This document shows positions 24,263 through 32,661 of a stretch of 64,000 nucleotides of DNA, piece by piece (within the stretch, counting starts at the first letter, position 1; each line of letters opens with the position of its first letter). Under the pieces are notes generated by a model. It searched no databases. It was not told the origin of the DNA and worked only from the letters and a program-made list of their open reading frames with translations. Made by a program: the position numbers and the translations under genes. The stretch is from Pseudomonadota bacterium (GTDB taxonomy: Bacteria > Myxococcota > Myxococcia > Myxococcales > Myxococcaceae). The stretch spans positions 4,072 through 68,071 of the forward strand of contig JAFAFL010000007.1 of the NCBI GenBank assembly GCA_023423535.1. The letters are read 5' to 3'.

Positions 24263-26337
24263 ACTCGTTGCTCGGATCCGGGCTGGTCCTCGCGGGCCTC
24301 GCCTTCGCCACGCTGGGTGGCTTCGTCGGTCTCGCCGCGGGAGTCACCCGCCGTGAGGCGCTCTACCCGTGGGCGCGCCGCGCCTCGCTCGGCTTCTTCG
24401 TGTCGATGTTCGGCGCGAACGCGGTGATGGTCTACGCGCTGCTCGCGCGCGACTTCAGCGTCTCCTACGTCGCGCAGGTGGGCAGCCACGCCACGCCGAC
24501 GATCTACACCATCGTCTCGCTCTGGTCGGCGCTCGAGGGCTCCATCCTCTTCTGGGGCCTGATCATGGGCGCGTACATCTGGGCCTTCGCGCGGATCCAC
24601 AAGAGCGACTCGCAGCGCTTCGTGTCGCTCGCGTCCGGCGTGATGCTGCTGGTGGGCGTGTTCTTCGCCTTCCTCATCGCCGGCCCCGCGAACCCGTTCA
24701 CGCCGACGCCGGGCCAGGTCCCGCTCGACGGCCCGGGCCCGAACCCGCTCCTGCAGAACCACTGGCTGATGGTCGTGCACCCGCCCATGCTCTACCTGGG
24801 CTACGTGGGCATGACGGTGCCGTTCGGCATCGCGCTGGCCGGGCTCATCGGCGGCGAGATGGGCGATTCGTGGATGGCGCCCCTGCGGCGCTGGACGATG
24901 GTGCCCTGGCTCTTCCTCACCACCGGGATCATCCTCGGCTCGTGGTGGGCCTACGCGGTGCTCGGCTGGGGCGGCTACTGGGCGTGGGATCCGGTGGAGA
25001 ACGCGTCCTTCCTCCCGTGGCTCACCGCCACCGCGTTCATGCACTCCACGATGGTGCAGGAGCGCCGCCGGATGCTGAAGCTGTGGACGATCGGCCTCGC
25101 GCTGGCGTCGTTCTGGCTGACGATCCTCGGCACCTTCATGACGCGCTCGGGCGTCTTCAACTCGGTGCACTCGTTCACCCAGTCGGACATCGGGCCCACG
25201 TTCCTCGTGTTCCTCGCGGTGCTGGCGGTGGTGTGCGTGGGCGCGCTGGGCCTGCGCGGTCACCTGCTGGTGGCGGAGGGCAAGCTCAAGAGCGTGCTCT
25301 CGCGCGAGGTCTCCATCCTCGTGAACAACGTTGTCTTCGCGGCGTTCACCTTCGTGGTGCTGCTCGGCACCGTGTACCCGCTGCTCGCCGAAGGCTTCTT
25401 CGACAAGCGGCTGTCGGTGGGCGAGCCGTACTTCAACTTCTTCGCGGTGCCGCTCGGGTTGATGGTGCTCTTCCTCATGGGCGTGGGTCCCGCGCTGCCG
25501 TGGGGCAAGGGCGAGCCGCGCACGCTGGCGATGCAGTTCGGCGTTCCGGCGGGCATCGGCGCGGTGTGCGCGGTGCTGGCGGCGCTCGCGGGCATGGGCG
25601 GGTTCTGGCCGCTGATGACCTTCGGGCTCGCGGGCTTCGTGACCACGGTCACGCTGCGCGAGATGTTCCTCCCCGCGTTCGTGCGCGTGCGCGAGAAGGG
25701 CGAGGGCATTGCCACCGCGGTGATCGAGAGTGCGTCGCGCGCCCGGCGCCGCTTCGGCGGCTACATCGTGCACCTGGGGATGGTGATCATCATCGTCGCG
25801 GTCGCGGCCTCGAGCGCGTTCGTGACCCAGACCTCCGGCACGCTGCGCGCGGATCAGACGATGACGCTCGGGCCCTACGCGGTGACCTTCCAGGGCCTCG
25901 GCACCGGCAAGGAGCCGCACCGCGAGTGGATCGGCGCGAAGCTGCTGGTGAAGAACGCGGAGGGCAAGGCGCTCGGTGAGCTCTTTCCCCGGATGAACTT
26001 CTACGAGCGCAGCACCGATCCCATCGGCACGCCCGCAGTCCGCACCGAGCCGCACCAGGACCTCTACGTGTCGCTGATGGCGTTCGACGAGAAGGCCGGC
26101 ACCGCGAGCATCCGCATGTGGATCTTCCCGATGGTGGCGTGGATCTGGTGGAGCATCCCGCTGCTGGTGCTGGGCACGCTCATCGCGGTGTGGCCGTCGC
26201 GCCGGTCGGTGAAGGCGTCTACGGCAGCGCCCGTGGTGCCCGCTTCGGGTTCGGGCGGCGCTTCGCCGGGCGCTGAGGCCGGACAGATCGCGGCGCTCTC
26301 CGGTACGGGCGGCACCACCGAGCGGGGCGCGGCATGA
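24259..26337 (+). CDS. ccmF: cytochrome c heme lyase subunit CcmF
   Basis: 692 residues with about 15 membrane helices. The WWD-type segment is WGGYWAWDPVENASFLPWL, followed by the helix with ATAFMHSTMVQ; the histidine-containing HPPMLYLGYVG segment is also present. It ligates heme from CcmE to the CxxCH cysteines of apocytochromes. The C-terminus has a Gly/Ala/Pro-rich cytoplasmic extension. Starts with TTG overlapping ccmE by 4 nt; overlaps ccmG by 4 nt. Confidence 0.95.
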   Translation: MNSLLGSGLVLAGLAFATLGGFVGLAAGVTRREALYPWARRASLGFFVSMFGANAVMVYALLARDFSVSYVAQVGSHATPTIYTIVSLWSALEGSILFWGLIMGAYIWAFARIHKSDSQRFVSLASGVMLLVGVFFAFLIAGPANPFTPTPGQVPLDGPGPNPLLQNHWLMVVHPPMLYLGYVGMTVPFGIALAGLIGGEMGDSWMAPLRRWTMVPWLFLTTGIILGSWWAYAVLGWGGYWAWDPVENASFLPWLTATAFMHSTMVQERRRMLKLWTIGLALASFWLTILGTFMTRSGVFNSVHSFTQSDIGPTFLVFLAVLAVVCVGALGLRGHLLVAEGKLKSVLSREVSILVNNVVFAAFTFVVLLGTVYPLLAEGFFDKRLSVGEPYFNFFAVPLGLMVLFLMGVGPALPWGKGEPRTLAMQFGVPAGIGAVCAVLAALAGMGGFWPLMTFGLAGFVTTVTLREMFLPAFVRVREKGEGIATAVIESASRARRRFGGYIVHLGMVIIIVAVAASSAFVTQTSGTLRADQTMTLGPYAVTFQGLGTGKEPHREWIGAKLLVKNAEGKALGELFPRMNFYERSTDPIGTPAVRTEPHQDLYVSLMAFDEKAGTASIRMWIFPMVAWIWWSIPLLVLGTLIAVWPSRRSVKASTAAPVVPASGSGGASPGAEAGQIAALSGTGGTTERGAA

Positions 26338-26918
26338 AGAAGTGGGCCCTCCTCCTCTCCGCGGTCCTCGTGATCGGGCTCTTCGTGGGCATGCTCGCGA
26401 AGGGCTTTGGCCGCAACCCGCGCGAGGTCCCCTTCGGCATGAAGGGCAAGCCGGCGCCCGCGTTCACGCTGCAGGATCTGCAGACGGGCGAGACGGTGTC
26501 GCTCGAGTCGCTCGCGGGCAAGCCGGTGGTGATCAACTTCTGGGCGACGTGGTGCGGGCCCTGCAAGCTCGAGCACCCGAACCTCGAGTGGGCCGCGCGC
26601 AACTACGGCAAGGACGTGCACTTCCTCGGGATGATCTTCGAGGACACGCCGGAGAACGCGCGGAAGTTCCTCGCGCAGTACGCGGCGAACTACCGGCACC
26701 TCGTGGATCCGCACTCTCTGACGGCGGTGAAGTACGGCGCGGCGGGCGTGCCGGAGACCTACTTCATCACCCGCGACGGACTGATCCACGACAAGTACCA
26801 GGGACCGATCCCGCGCGACGTCCTCAACGCGCACATCCGCACCCTGCTCGCCGATGCCGCGCCTGCGCCTGGGTCCAGGCCCGGGATGACGGGAGTGACG
26901 GGAGTGGCCACGCCATGA
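26334..26918 (+). CDS. ccmG: thiol:disulfide interchange protein CcmG (DsbE)
   Basis: 194 residues: membrane anchor (WALLLSAVLVIGLFVGML), then a thioredoxin fold with the active site WATWCGPCKLE and the cis-proline loop GVPETYFI, both typical of CcmG. It keeps apocytochrome cysteines reduced for heme attachment. Overlaps ccmF and ccmH by 4 nt each. Confidence 0.92.
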   Translation: MKKWALLLSAVLVIGLFVGMLAKGFGRNPREVPFGMKGKPAPAFTLQDLQTGETVSLESLAGKPVVINFWATWCGPCKLEHPNLEWAARNYGKDVHFLGMIFEDTPENARKFLAQYAANYRHLVDPHSLTAVKYGAAGVPETYFITRDGLIHDKYQGPIPRDVLNAHIRTLLADAAPAPGSRPGMTGVTGVATP

Positions 26919-27487
26919 CCTCTTCTCTCTCTTCGATGCTCCGCGCCGTCGCGCTGGGCCTCTTCGTCTTCGCGTCCGCGGCCTCCGCGCAGTACGCGCC
27001 GCAGTCCGCCGGCAGCGAGCCGCTGGAGCCCGCGCTCGAGGCCCGGGTGCTCGCACTGGGCAAGCAGCTGCGCTGCGCCACCTGCCAGGGCCTCTCCATC
27101 ACCGACTCCCCCGCGTCCATGGCGCGGTCGCAGCTCGACATGGTGCGCGAGCTGGTGAAGGAGGGCCGCAGCGACGAGGAGATCAAGCAGTTCTTCGTCG
27201 AGCGCTTCGGCGAGTGGGCGCTGCTCAAGCCCCGCACCGATCCCACCACCGCGCTGCTGTGGGCCGGGCCGGTCGTCCTGCTGCTCGGCGGGATCGCCTT
27301 CGTGTTCTGGTTCTCGTTCCGCAACAAGGTCAGCGAGACCGTTGCTTCTGCATCCCCTGACGCGGGCGCGGGGGCCGCGGTGGATGGCGCGGACGGTGCC
27401 GCCGCTGCGAACGCGGCGAACGGCGCGGCCGCGGACTCGGATGAAGACCCGTACCTCAGCGCGGTGCGGCGGGAGCTGAACGGATGA
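26915..27487 (+). CDS. ccmH: cytochrome c maturation protein CcmH
   Basis: 190 residues: signal peptide (ALGLFVFASAASAQ), an alpha-helical domain with the LRCATCQG redox motif (LRCxxC) that reduces apocytochrome disulfides, and a C-terminal membrane helix (ALLWAGPVVLLLGGIAFVFWF). The tail is Ala/Asp-rich and longer than usual, ending YLSAVRRELNG. The last four nucleotides overlap the next start. Confidence 0.92.
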   Translation: MTSSLSSMLRAVALGLFVFASAASAQYAPQSAGSEPLEPALEARVLALGKQLRCATCQGLSITDSPASMARSQLDMVRELVKEGRSDEEIKQFFVERFGEWALLKPRTDPTTALLWAGPVVLLLGGIAFVFWFSFRNKVSETVASASPDAGAGAAVDGADGAAAANAANGAAADSDEDPYLSAVRRELNG

Positions 27488-28506
27488 GTGTCCCCACCCT
27501 CTTCGCGATGATGCCGACGAACTGGACGCCGGGCCTGCTGGTGCTCGGCGCCGGCGTGGCGGTCGCGCTGCTCATCCTCTTCTCCACGCGGAAGCCCACC
27601 AGCGTGGCGCCCGCGGTGCGCGACGAGAAGCTCGCGGATCTCGAGCAGCGACTGCAGCTGCTGATGGATCAGCTCCGTGGGCTCGATGCGGAGCGCCACC
27701 AGCTCGGCGACTCGTTCGCATCGGAGAAGGCACGCCTCGAGCGCGATGCCGCGGCGGCCATGCGTGCGCGCGACGAGTACCTCAAGGCGCATCCCGAGGC
27801 CGTTCGCGCTCCGGGGCCGAAGCAGGCGCCCCCTTCGGCCCATGTTCCCGCGACCTCGACCGGGCCCGCGCCCCCTCCGGCCGCCGCGACGGGCAGTGGC
27901 TTCCTCTCCCCGCAGCTGAAGGGCGCGCTGTGGGGCGGAGGCGTGGTCCTCTTCTTCGTGGCCATCGGCTTCGCGCTGCAGAACTGGCAGGGCGAGCGGG
28001 ACGAGAACGGGATCATGACGGGCCGCACGCCGCCGCCTCCCGAGGTCGCGCAGGCGAACGGAAGCGGCGCGCCGGGCGAAGGTCAGGAACATCCGGGCCT
28101 CGGCGAGGCGCTCTCTCGCGCGAAGGCGGACCCGCGGGATCTCGAGGCCGCGTCCTTCGCGTCTCACGAGCTCATCCGGCTCCAGCGCTTCGACGAAGCG
28201 GCGGAGCTGACGAACCAGTCCCTGGCGGTCGATCCCTTCCACGTCGAGACGCGCATCCACCGCGCGGTGCTGCGTGCGACCGAAGGCGAATTCCGCCCGG
28301 CGCTGGAAGAGCTCGGCATGCTGGCGAACACGTATCCGGACGCGTGGGAGGCGCACCTCTTCCGCGGCGCGCTGGCGCTGCAGGTGGGCGAGTCGCAGGT
28401 GGCGCTCGACAGCTTCCTCTGCTTCCAGCGCGAGGCCCCGGCGGACGAGCACCCGCCGCAGCTCGGCGGCGCGATCTCCATGCTGCGCCAGCGCCTGGGG
28501 CAGTAG
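27484..28506 (+). CDS. ccmI: CcmI-like TPR membrane protein
   Basis: 340 residues: N-terminal membrane helix (GLLVLGAGVAVALLILF), a coiled-coil stretch (EQRLQLLMDQLRGLDAERHQ), a Pro-rich linker, a second helix (LWGGGVVLFFVAIGFAL) and about three TPR-like repeats at the C-terminus. The topology (two helices around a coiled coil, then TPRs) is that of CcmI, which delivers apocytochrome to CcmFH. The sequence itself is divergent, so the name leans on position as last gene of the ccm operon. Confidence 0.72.
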   Translation: MSVPTLFAMMPTNWTPGLLVLGAGVAVALLILFSTRKPTSVAPAVRDEKLADLEQRLQLLMDQLRGLDAERHQLGDSFASEKARLERDAAAAMRARDEYLKAHPEAVRAPGPKQAPPSAHVPATSTGPAPPPAAATGSGFLSPQLKGALWGGGVVLFFVAIGFALQNWQGERDENGIMTGRTPPPPEVAQANGSGAPGEGQEHPGLGEALSRAKADPRDLEAASFASHELIRLQRFDEAAELTNQSLAVDPFHVETRIHRAVLRATEGEFRPALEELGMLANTYPDAWEAHLFRGALALQVGESQVALDSFLCFQREAPADEHPPQLGGAISMLRQRLGQ

Positions 28507-29166
28507 ATGGCGCAGCGCAGGTTCGACGCGGCGATCTTCGATCTCGACGGGACCCTGGCCGACACGCTCGGGGACATCGCCGACGCGATGAACCGCGCGC
28601 TGACGGACCTGGGCTGTCCGACGCACGATCTCGAGACCTACCGGATGCTCGTGGGCGAGGGCGTGGAGCACCTGGCGCAAGGTGCGCTTCCCGCTCACCG
28701 CTCCGACGCAGTGCCCGAAGCGGTGCGCCACTTCCGCCGGCACTATGCGGAGCACGTGGTCGAACACAGCCGCGTGTTTCCGGGCGTGGACGCGATGCTC
28801 GAGGCGCTGTGCGCGCGCGACCTGCGGGTGGCGGTGCTCAGCAACAAGCTCGATGCGCTGACGAAGCGGGTGGTGCAGGTGTGCCTGTCGCGCTGGCCGC
28901 TCGAGCCCGTCTACGGCGAGCGGCAGGGCGTGGCGCGGAAGCCGGATCCGGCGGCGGCGCTGGAGATCGCGCGGGAGCTTCGCGTGGAGCCCTCGCGCTG
29001 CGTCTTCGTGGGCGACACCGCGGTGGACATGAAGACCGCGCGCAACGCCGGCATGTTCGGCGTGGGCGTGCTGTGGGGCTTCCGCGGCCGCGACGAGCTG
29101 GAGGGCAACGGCGCGCGCGCGATCATCTCGCGGCCCGAAGAGCTGCTCGCGCTGATCGACGGCTGA
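28507..29166 (+). CDS. HAD-family phosphatase, phosphoglycolate-phosphatase-like
   Basis: 219 residues. HAD motif I is AAIFDLDGTLADT, motif II VAVLSNK, motif III lysine in ARKPDP, motif IV VFVGDTAVDM. The GDIADAMNRAL cap start is typical of Gph enzymes, which detoxify 2-phosphoglycolate. It begins right after the ccmI stop (TAG-ATG), so it is probably cotranscribed with the ccm genes, although it has no known part in cytochrome assembly. Confidence 0.85.
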   Translation: MAQRRFDAAIFDLDGTLADTLGDIADAMNRALTDLGCPTHDLETYRMLVGEGVEHLAQGALPAHRSDAVPEAVRHFRRHYAEHVVEHSRVFPGVDAMLEALCARDLRVAVLSNKLDALTKRVVQVCLSRWPLEPVYGERQGVARKPDPAAALEIARELRVEPSRCVFVGDTAVDMKTARNAGMFGVGVLWGFRGRDELEGNGARAIISRPEELLALIDG

Positions 29167-29178
29167 ACGCGGCCCGCT

Positions 29179-29721
29179 CTAGCTGAGCTGCCGCCGCTCC
29201 TTCATCTCCTGGTGGATCTCCGCCCACGTCTCGCCGGTGAAGCCCGCGAGCATGGCGGGGAAGATCCGCGCCTCCTCCTGCCCCAGGTGCAGCGCCATCA
29301 GCGACGCAAACGCGCGCGTCTGCTCCGCGGTCCGCGAAGGCTCGGGCAGCACGCCCGTCTCGGAGAGCGCGCGCCAGGCGGGGACGAGCACCCCGAGGTG
29401 CCGCTCCACGTCCACGTGCTCGGCCTCCATCGTCTCCAGCGCAGCGGTGACCTGCGGTTGCGCCAGGTCGCGCACTCTTTGCGCGAGCGAGACGTCCTCG
29501 TCCTCTGCGTGCAGCGGCAGCGCGATGCCGAAGTAGCGCGCGAGCTGCAGGCCCGCATCCTTGCGCGCGTCGATCGATCCCGCCGGATCGAGCACGCGCT
29601 CGGCAAGCTGCAGATGCGAGCGGATGCGGACGTGGCAGGCGCGCAGGAGGTTCATCGCCGGCGGCTCCTCCACGGCGCAGGAGTTTCGCGGGGCATCACC
29701 GATTTTCAGGGGGACGAGCAT
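29179..29721 (-). CDS. hemerythrin-domain protein
   Basis: 180 residues. Histidines and glutamates spaced as in HHE/hemerythrin four-helix bundles are visible: CHVRIRSHLQL, PLHAEDEDVS, METMEAEHVDVERHLG and ALHLGQEEARIFP. This suggests a di-iron site binding O2 or NO. The ATG at 29721 has GAGGAGAG upstream; longer in-frame starts lack support. It is divergent from ric over 199 nt, so both may answer nitrosative or oxidative stress. Confidence 0.8.
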   Translation of the reverse strand: MLVPLKIGDAPRNSCAVEEPPAMNLLRACHVRIRSHLQLAERVLDPAGSIDARKDAGLQLARYFGIALPLHAEDEDVSLAQRVRDLAQPQVTAALETMEAEHVDVERHLGVLVPAWRALSETGVLPEPSRTAEQTRAFASLMALHLGQEEARIFPAMLAGFTGETWAEIHQEMKERRQLS

Positions 29722-29806
29722 GTCTCTCCTCAGTGCAAGGCGGCGGCCCAGGCTCCGCCGGTGGATGTGTTCCCTCTCAGAGCGCGGCGGCGCTGCCTGC
29801 CCGGCC

Positions 29807-29853
29807 GTTCCACGACGGGTTCCACGCGTTCCATCCTGTAACGGATGTGGAAC
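29807..29853. repeat. GTTCCAC repeats upstream of ric
   Basis: Three direct copies of GTTCCAC/T (29807, 29819, 29828) and one inverted GTGGAAC (29847-29853). The last pair forms an imperfect inverted repeat around TGTAAC. They lie at about -47 to -93 from the predicted sigma-54 start, where an activator would bind. Confidence 0.5.
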
Positions 29854-29872
29854 CGATGGGCGTCCGTTGGTG

Positions 29873-29889
29873 CTGGCACCGGCAGTGCA
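29873..29889 (+). promoter_or_regulatory. sigma-54 promoter of ric
   Basis: CTGGCAC, CGGCA spacer, GTGCA: matches TGGCAC-N5-TTGCA except one base, with GG and GC 10 nt apart. Predicted start near 29900, leader about 21 nt including the AGGAGGA ribosome site. Sigma-54 control of NO-response genes is known for NorR-type activators in other bacteria. Confidence 0.72.
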
Positions 29890-29920
29890 ATCAGTTCCGG
29901 CAGGAGGAGACATCAGCACC

Positions 29921-30628
29921 ATGATTCAGCCGAGCACCCCCGTCGCGCAGATCGTTCTCGACCACTCGGCCTGCGCGCCGGTTCTTCAGCGACTGCAGAT
30001 CGACTTCTGCTGCCGCGGCCACCTGGCGCTCGAGCAGGCGTGCGAGGAACGGGGGGTGGACGCGAAGCGGGTCATCCGCGAGCTGGAGTCGGCGATCGCC
30101 ACGCGGGACGAGGACGACCTCGACGTCTTCGACGCCCGCCTGCTCGATAACCGGGCGTTGATCGAGCACATCGTGAACGTGCACCACCTCTATCTGCGCG
30201 ACGTGCTCCCCTTCCTCGTGACGCTGTCGCAGAAGGTCGCGCGGGCACACGGCGCGCGGGTCCCCGGGCTGCTGGAGCTGCAGGACGTGGTGCTCGCGCT
30301 GCGGGACGAGCTCATCCCGCACATCGACTACGAGGAGTACACGGTCTTCCCTGCCCTGCTCTCGCGCGCGCCCGGGGATCCGATCATCCGCGAGGCGTTG
30401 AAGACGATGTACTCGGAGCATCCCGGCGTGGCGCTGCTGCTCGGCGAGGTGCGCCGTCTCACCGGCGACTACACGGTGCCCGAGGAGGCCTGCACGAGCT
30501 ACACGACCCTCTTCCGCGAGCTGGAGAAGCTCGAGTCGGACACGCTGCGTCATGTCCACCTCGAGAACCACGTGCTCATGCCGCGGTTCGTCTCGCTCGT
30601 GCCCGGTGCGGCGGCTCAGCTCCGGTAG
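29921..30628 (+). CDS. ric: iron-sulfur cluster repair di-iron protein (RIC/YtfE/ScdA)
   Basis: 235 residues. The N-terminal ScdA_N (DUF542) domain shows the DFCCRGHLALEQAC signature. The C-terminal hemerythrin-like domain carries the di-iron ligands in EHIVNVHHLYLRD, HIDYEEYTVFP, MYSEHPGV and HVHLENHVLMPRF. Such proteins repair Fe-S clusters after nitrosative or oxidative damage. ATG at 29921 follows AGGAGGA by 12 nt. Transcribed from a sigma-54 promoter and divergent from another hemerythrin gene. Its 3' end overlaps argJ tail to tail by 13 nt. Confidence 0.9.
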   Translation: MIQPSTPVAQIVLDHSACAPVLQRLQIDFCCRGHLALEQACEERGVDAKRVIRELESAIATRDEDDLDVFDARLLDNRALIEHIVNVHHLYLRDVLPFLVTLSQKVARAHGARVPGLLELQDVVLALRDELIPHIDYEEYTVFPALLSRAPGDPIIREALKTMYSEHPGVALLLGEVRRLTGDYTVPEEACTSYTTLFRELEKLESDTLRHVHLENHVLMPRFVSLVPGAAAQLR

Positions 30629-31947
30629 TCGGCGTTCTCGCTGATGTACTCGTGGCTGCGGTCCGAGCCGATCACGGTCGCGCGCGCCGTGCCGAGGCCC
30701 AGCTCCACCTCCACCTCCACCGCGCGCTCGTGCGGCGGGAAGCGGACGGGCGGCGCAAAGGTGAGGCCGTCCGCGGGAGGCACGCTGGCGTAGAGCTCCG
30801 CGCCGCGCATGTGCTCGACCAGCGCGCGCTCGGCCTTGCCGTCGAGCCGGAAGGCGCCGCCGGAGAAGATGACCCGGCCGCCCATGCGCAGCTCGCAGCG
30901 TGACGGATCCACCGCCACGCCCTCCGAGCCGAGGTACTTGCCGATCGCCATCACCAGCCGGCCCACGTTCGGGTCGTTGCCGCACACCGCGCACTGGAAG
31001 AGCGGCGAGTTCACGATCGCCTTACCCACCCCGCGCGCGAGCTGCGCGTTCGGTCCGCCGCTGACGGTCACGCGGATGACGTGGTGCACGCCCTCGCCGT
31101 TGCGGACGACGTCCTCCGACAGATCCCGGCACACCTGCCGCAGCGCCTCGCGGAAGGCCTCGCGTCCACCGCCCGGCAGCGGCACGCGACGAGAGGAGAA
31201 GAGCGCCACCGTGTCGGAGGTGGAGGTGTCGCTGTCGATGGAGAGCGCGTTGAAGCTCCCCTCCGCGTTCACCGCGTCGTGCAGCGCCTCGCGCAGGGCC
31301 TCGCGCGGCACGTCGAGATCCGTGAGCAGGTACACGAGCATGGTGGCGAGGTTCGGCTCGATCATCCCCGCGCCCTTGGCGATGCCGACGATCGATCCGG
31401 CACCCACCTGCGCGCGGCGGACCTTCGCGTAGAGGTCGGTGGTCATGATCCCGTCCGCGGCGGGCATCACGCTGCCGCCGGTCAACGACGCCGCGGCCTC
31501 GCGCACCGCCGGCAACATCGAGTCCACCGGAAGCCGCCAGCCGATCACGCCGGTGGAGGACGGCAGCACCTGCTGCGCAGACAGCCCGAGCGCCTTCGCC
31601 ACCTCCGCGCAGAGGCGCTCCGAGGCCTCCACCCCGCCCGGCGCGCAGACGTTACTCACCTTGTTGTTGATCACCACCGCGCCGAGCGACGGCTCCTCCA
31701 GACGCGCGCGGCCGATGACCACCGGCGCGCCGGGGAACGCATTGCGCGTGAACATCGCGGCGAACGAATCGGTCGGCCGCTCGAGCGCGATCAGCGTGAC
31801 CGTCATCTTCGAAGGCTTCGGCGCCTCCTGCGGCACGAACTCGAGCTTCGCCGTGCCGACGCGAAAGCCCTGCGGCAGTTGCGCCTGCGTCTCGAGCCAG
31901 GCGCGGTGTTCGGCGGCGTTGGAGAAGGTGAGCGAGGTGCTGGGCAT
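30616..31947 (-). CDS. argJ: bifunctional ornithine acetyltransferase / N-acetylglutamate synthase
   Basis: 443 residues. ArgJ moves the acetyl group from N-acetylornithine to glutamate in the cyclic arginine pathway. The autocleavage site is visible as KGAGMIEPNLATML, where the Thr after Ala becomes the N-terminal nucleophile of the beta chain. Other family blocks are SSTGVIGW, CGNDPNVGR and the C-terminal HEYISENADYRS. ATG at 31947 chosen over an in-frame start 10 codons upstream. A single arg gene here; no other arginine genes nearby. Confidence 0.93.
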   Translation of the reverse strand: MPSTSLTFSNAAEHRAWLETQAQLPQGFRVGTAKLEFVPQEAPKPSKMTVTLIALERPTDSFAAMFTRNAFPGAPVVIGRARLEEPSLGAVVINNKVSNVCAPGGVEASERLCAEVAKALGLSAQQVLPSSTGVIGWRLPVDSMLPAVREAAASLTGGSVMPAADGIMTTDLYAKVRRAQVGAGSIVGIAKGAGMIEPNLATMLVYLLTDLDVPREALREALHDAVNAEGSFNALSIDSDTSTSDTVALFSSRRVPLPGGGREAFREALRQVCRDLSEDVVRNGEGVHHVIRVTVSGGPNAQLARGVGKAIVNSPLFQCAVCGNDPNVGRLVMAIGKYLGSEGVAVDPSRCELRMGGRVIFSGGAFRLDGKAERALVEHMRGAELYASVPPADGLTFAPPVRFPPHERAVEVEVELGLGTARATVIGSDRSHEYISENADYRS

Positions 31948-32001
31948 GCCGCGCTTATCCGACCCGCCCTCGCGCACGTCAACGCCGCTCGACGAACCCG
32001 C

Positions 32002-32661
32002 TCAGCGTCCGGGCGACTCCGGCTGCGGCGCGCCCTCCGAGCCCTCCGCGCCACTGCCACCGACTGCGGGAGGCGGGAGCGGATCCGGGACGCGGTTGCG
32101 CGTTGGCGGCAGCGTCTGGAGGTACGCGAAGATCGACGAGAGGTCCTCGTCGGTCATCTGGCCGATCATCTGCCACGGCATCGGCGGGAGGATCTGACGG
32201 CCGCGGCCCTCGTGCTTGCCCTCGCGCATGGCGGTGATGAAGGTCTGCTCGGTCCAGTTGCCCACGCCCGTCTCGCGATCCGGCGTGAGGTTCGCGCTGA
32301 AGCTCGTGCCCCACGGACCGGCAAAGGCGGTGCTCGTCACCGAGACCGTCATCATCCAGGGCGGAGAGAGCTGCGGCGGCGTCGTCATCTTCAGCGACTC
32401 GGGGTGACCCGAGAGCTTGCGCGTCATGTCCGGCTCCGGCCCGTTCTTCCCCATCTTCAGCGGCGTGTGGCAGTCGTTGCAGCCGGCGACCGTGGTCAGG
32501 TACTCGCCGCGCTTCACGCGCTCTGCTTGAGAGCCCGCACCGCTCTTCGCGTTCTTCTGCCTCGCCCGCTCCTGCGCCCAGGCGACGGAGACCACCGCAG
32601 ACAAGAGCACCACCACCAGCACGCCGCCCCACCTGCCCTGCTTCGTCTTCGGCTTCGTCAT
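32002..32661 (-). CDS. monoheme c-type cytochrome
   Basis: 219 residues: N-terminal membrane/signal segment (GGVLVVVLLSAVVSVAWAQ), one heme motif AGCNDCHTP, and probable methionine ligand region ILPPMPWQMIGQMTDEDL with the helix SSIFAYLQTLPPTRN. The C-terminal 30 residues are Pro/Gly/Glu-rich. It overlaps the upstream diheme gene by 4 nt (ATGA), so the two form an operon and probably one electron-transfer unit. Heme attachment would rely on the ccm operon nearby. Confidence 0.85.
   Translation of the reverse strand: MTKPKTKQGRWGGVLVVVLLSAVVSVAWAQERARQKNAKSGAGSQAERVKRGEYLTTVAGCNDCHTPLKMGKNGPEPDMTRKLSGHPESLKMTTPPQLSPPWMMTVSVTSTAFAGPWGTSFSANLTPDRETGVGNWTEQTFITAMREGKHEGRGRQILPPMPWQMIGQMTDEDLSSIFAYLQTLPPTRNRVPDPLPPPAVGGSGAEGSEGAPQPESPGR

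Noticed and set aside
29734..29750. Sigma-54 promoter for the divergent hemerythrin gene
   Set aside because: The -12 part TTGCA is good but the -24 part is weak, and the transcript would start on the ATG, leaving out the ribosome site.
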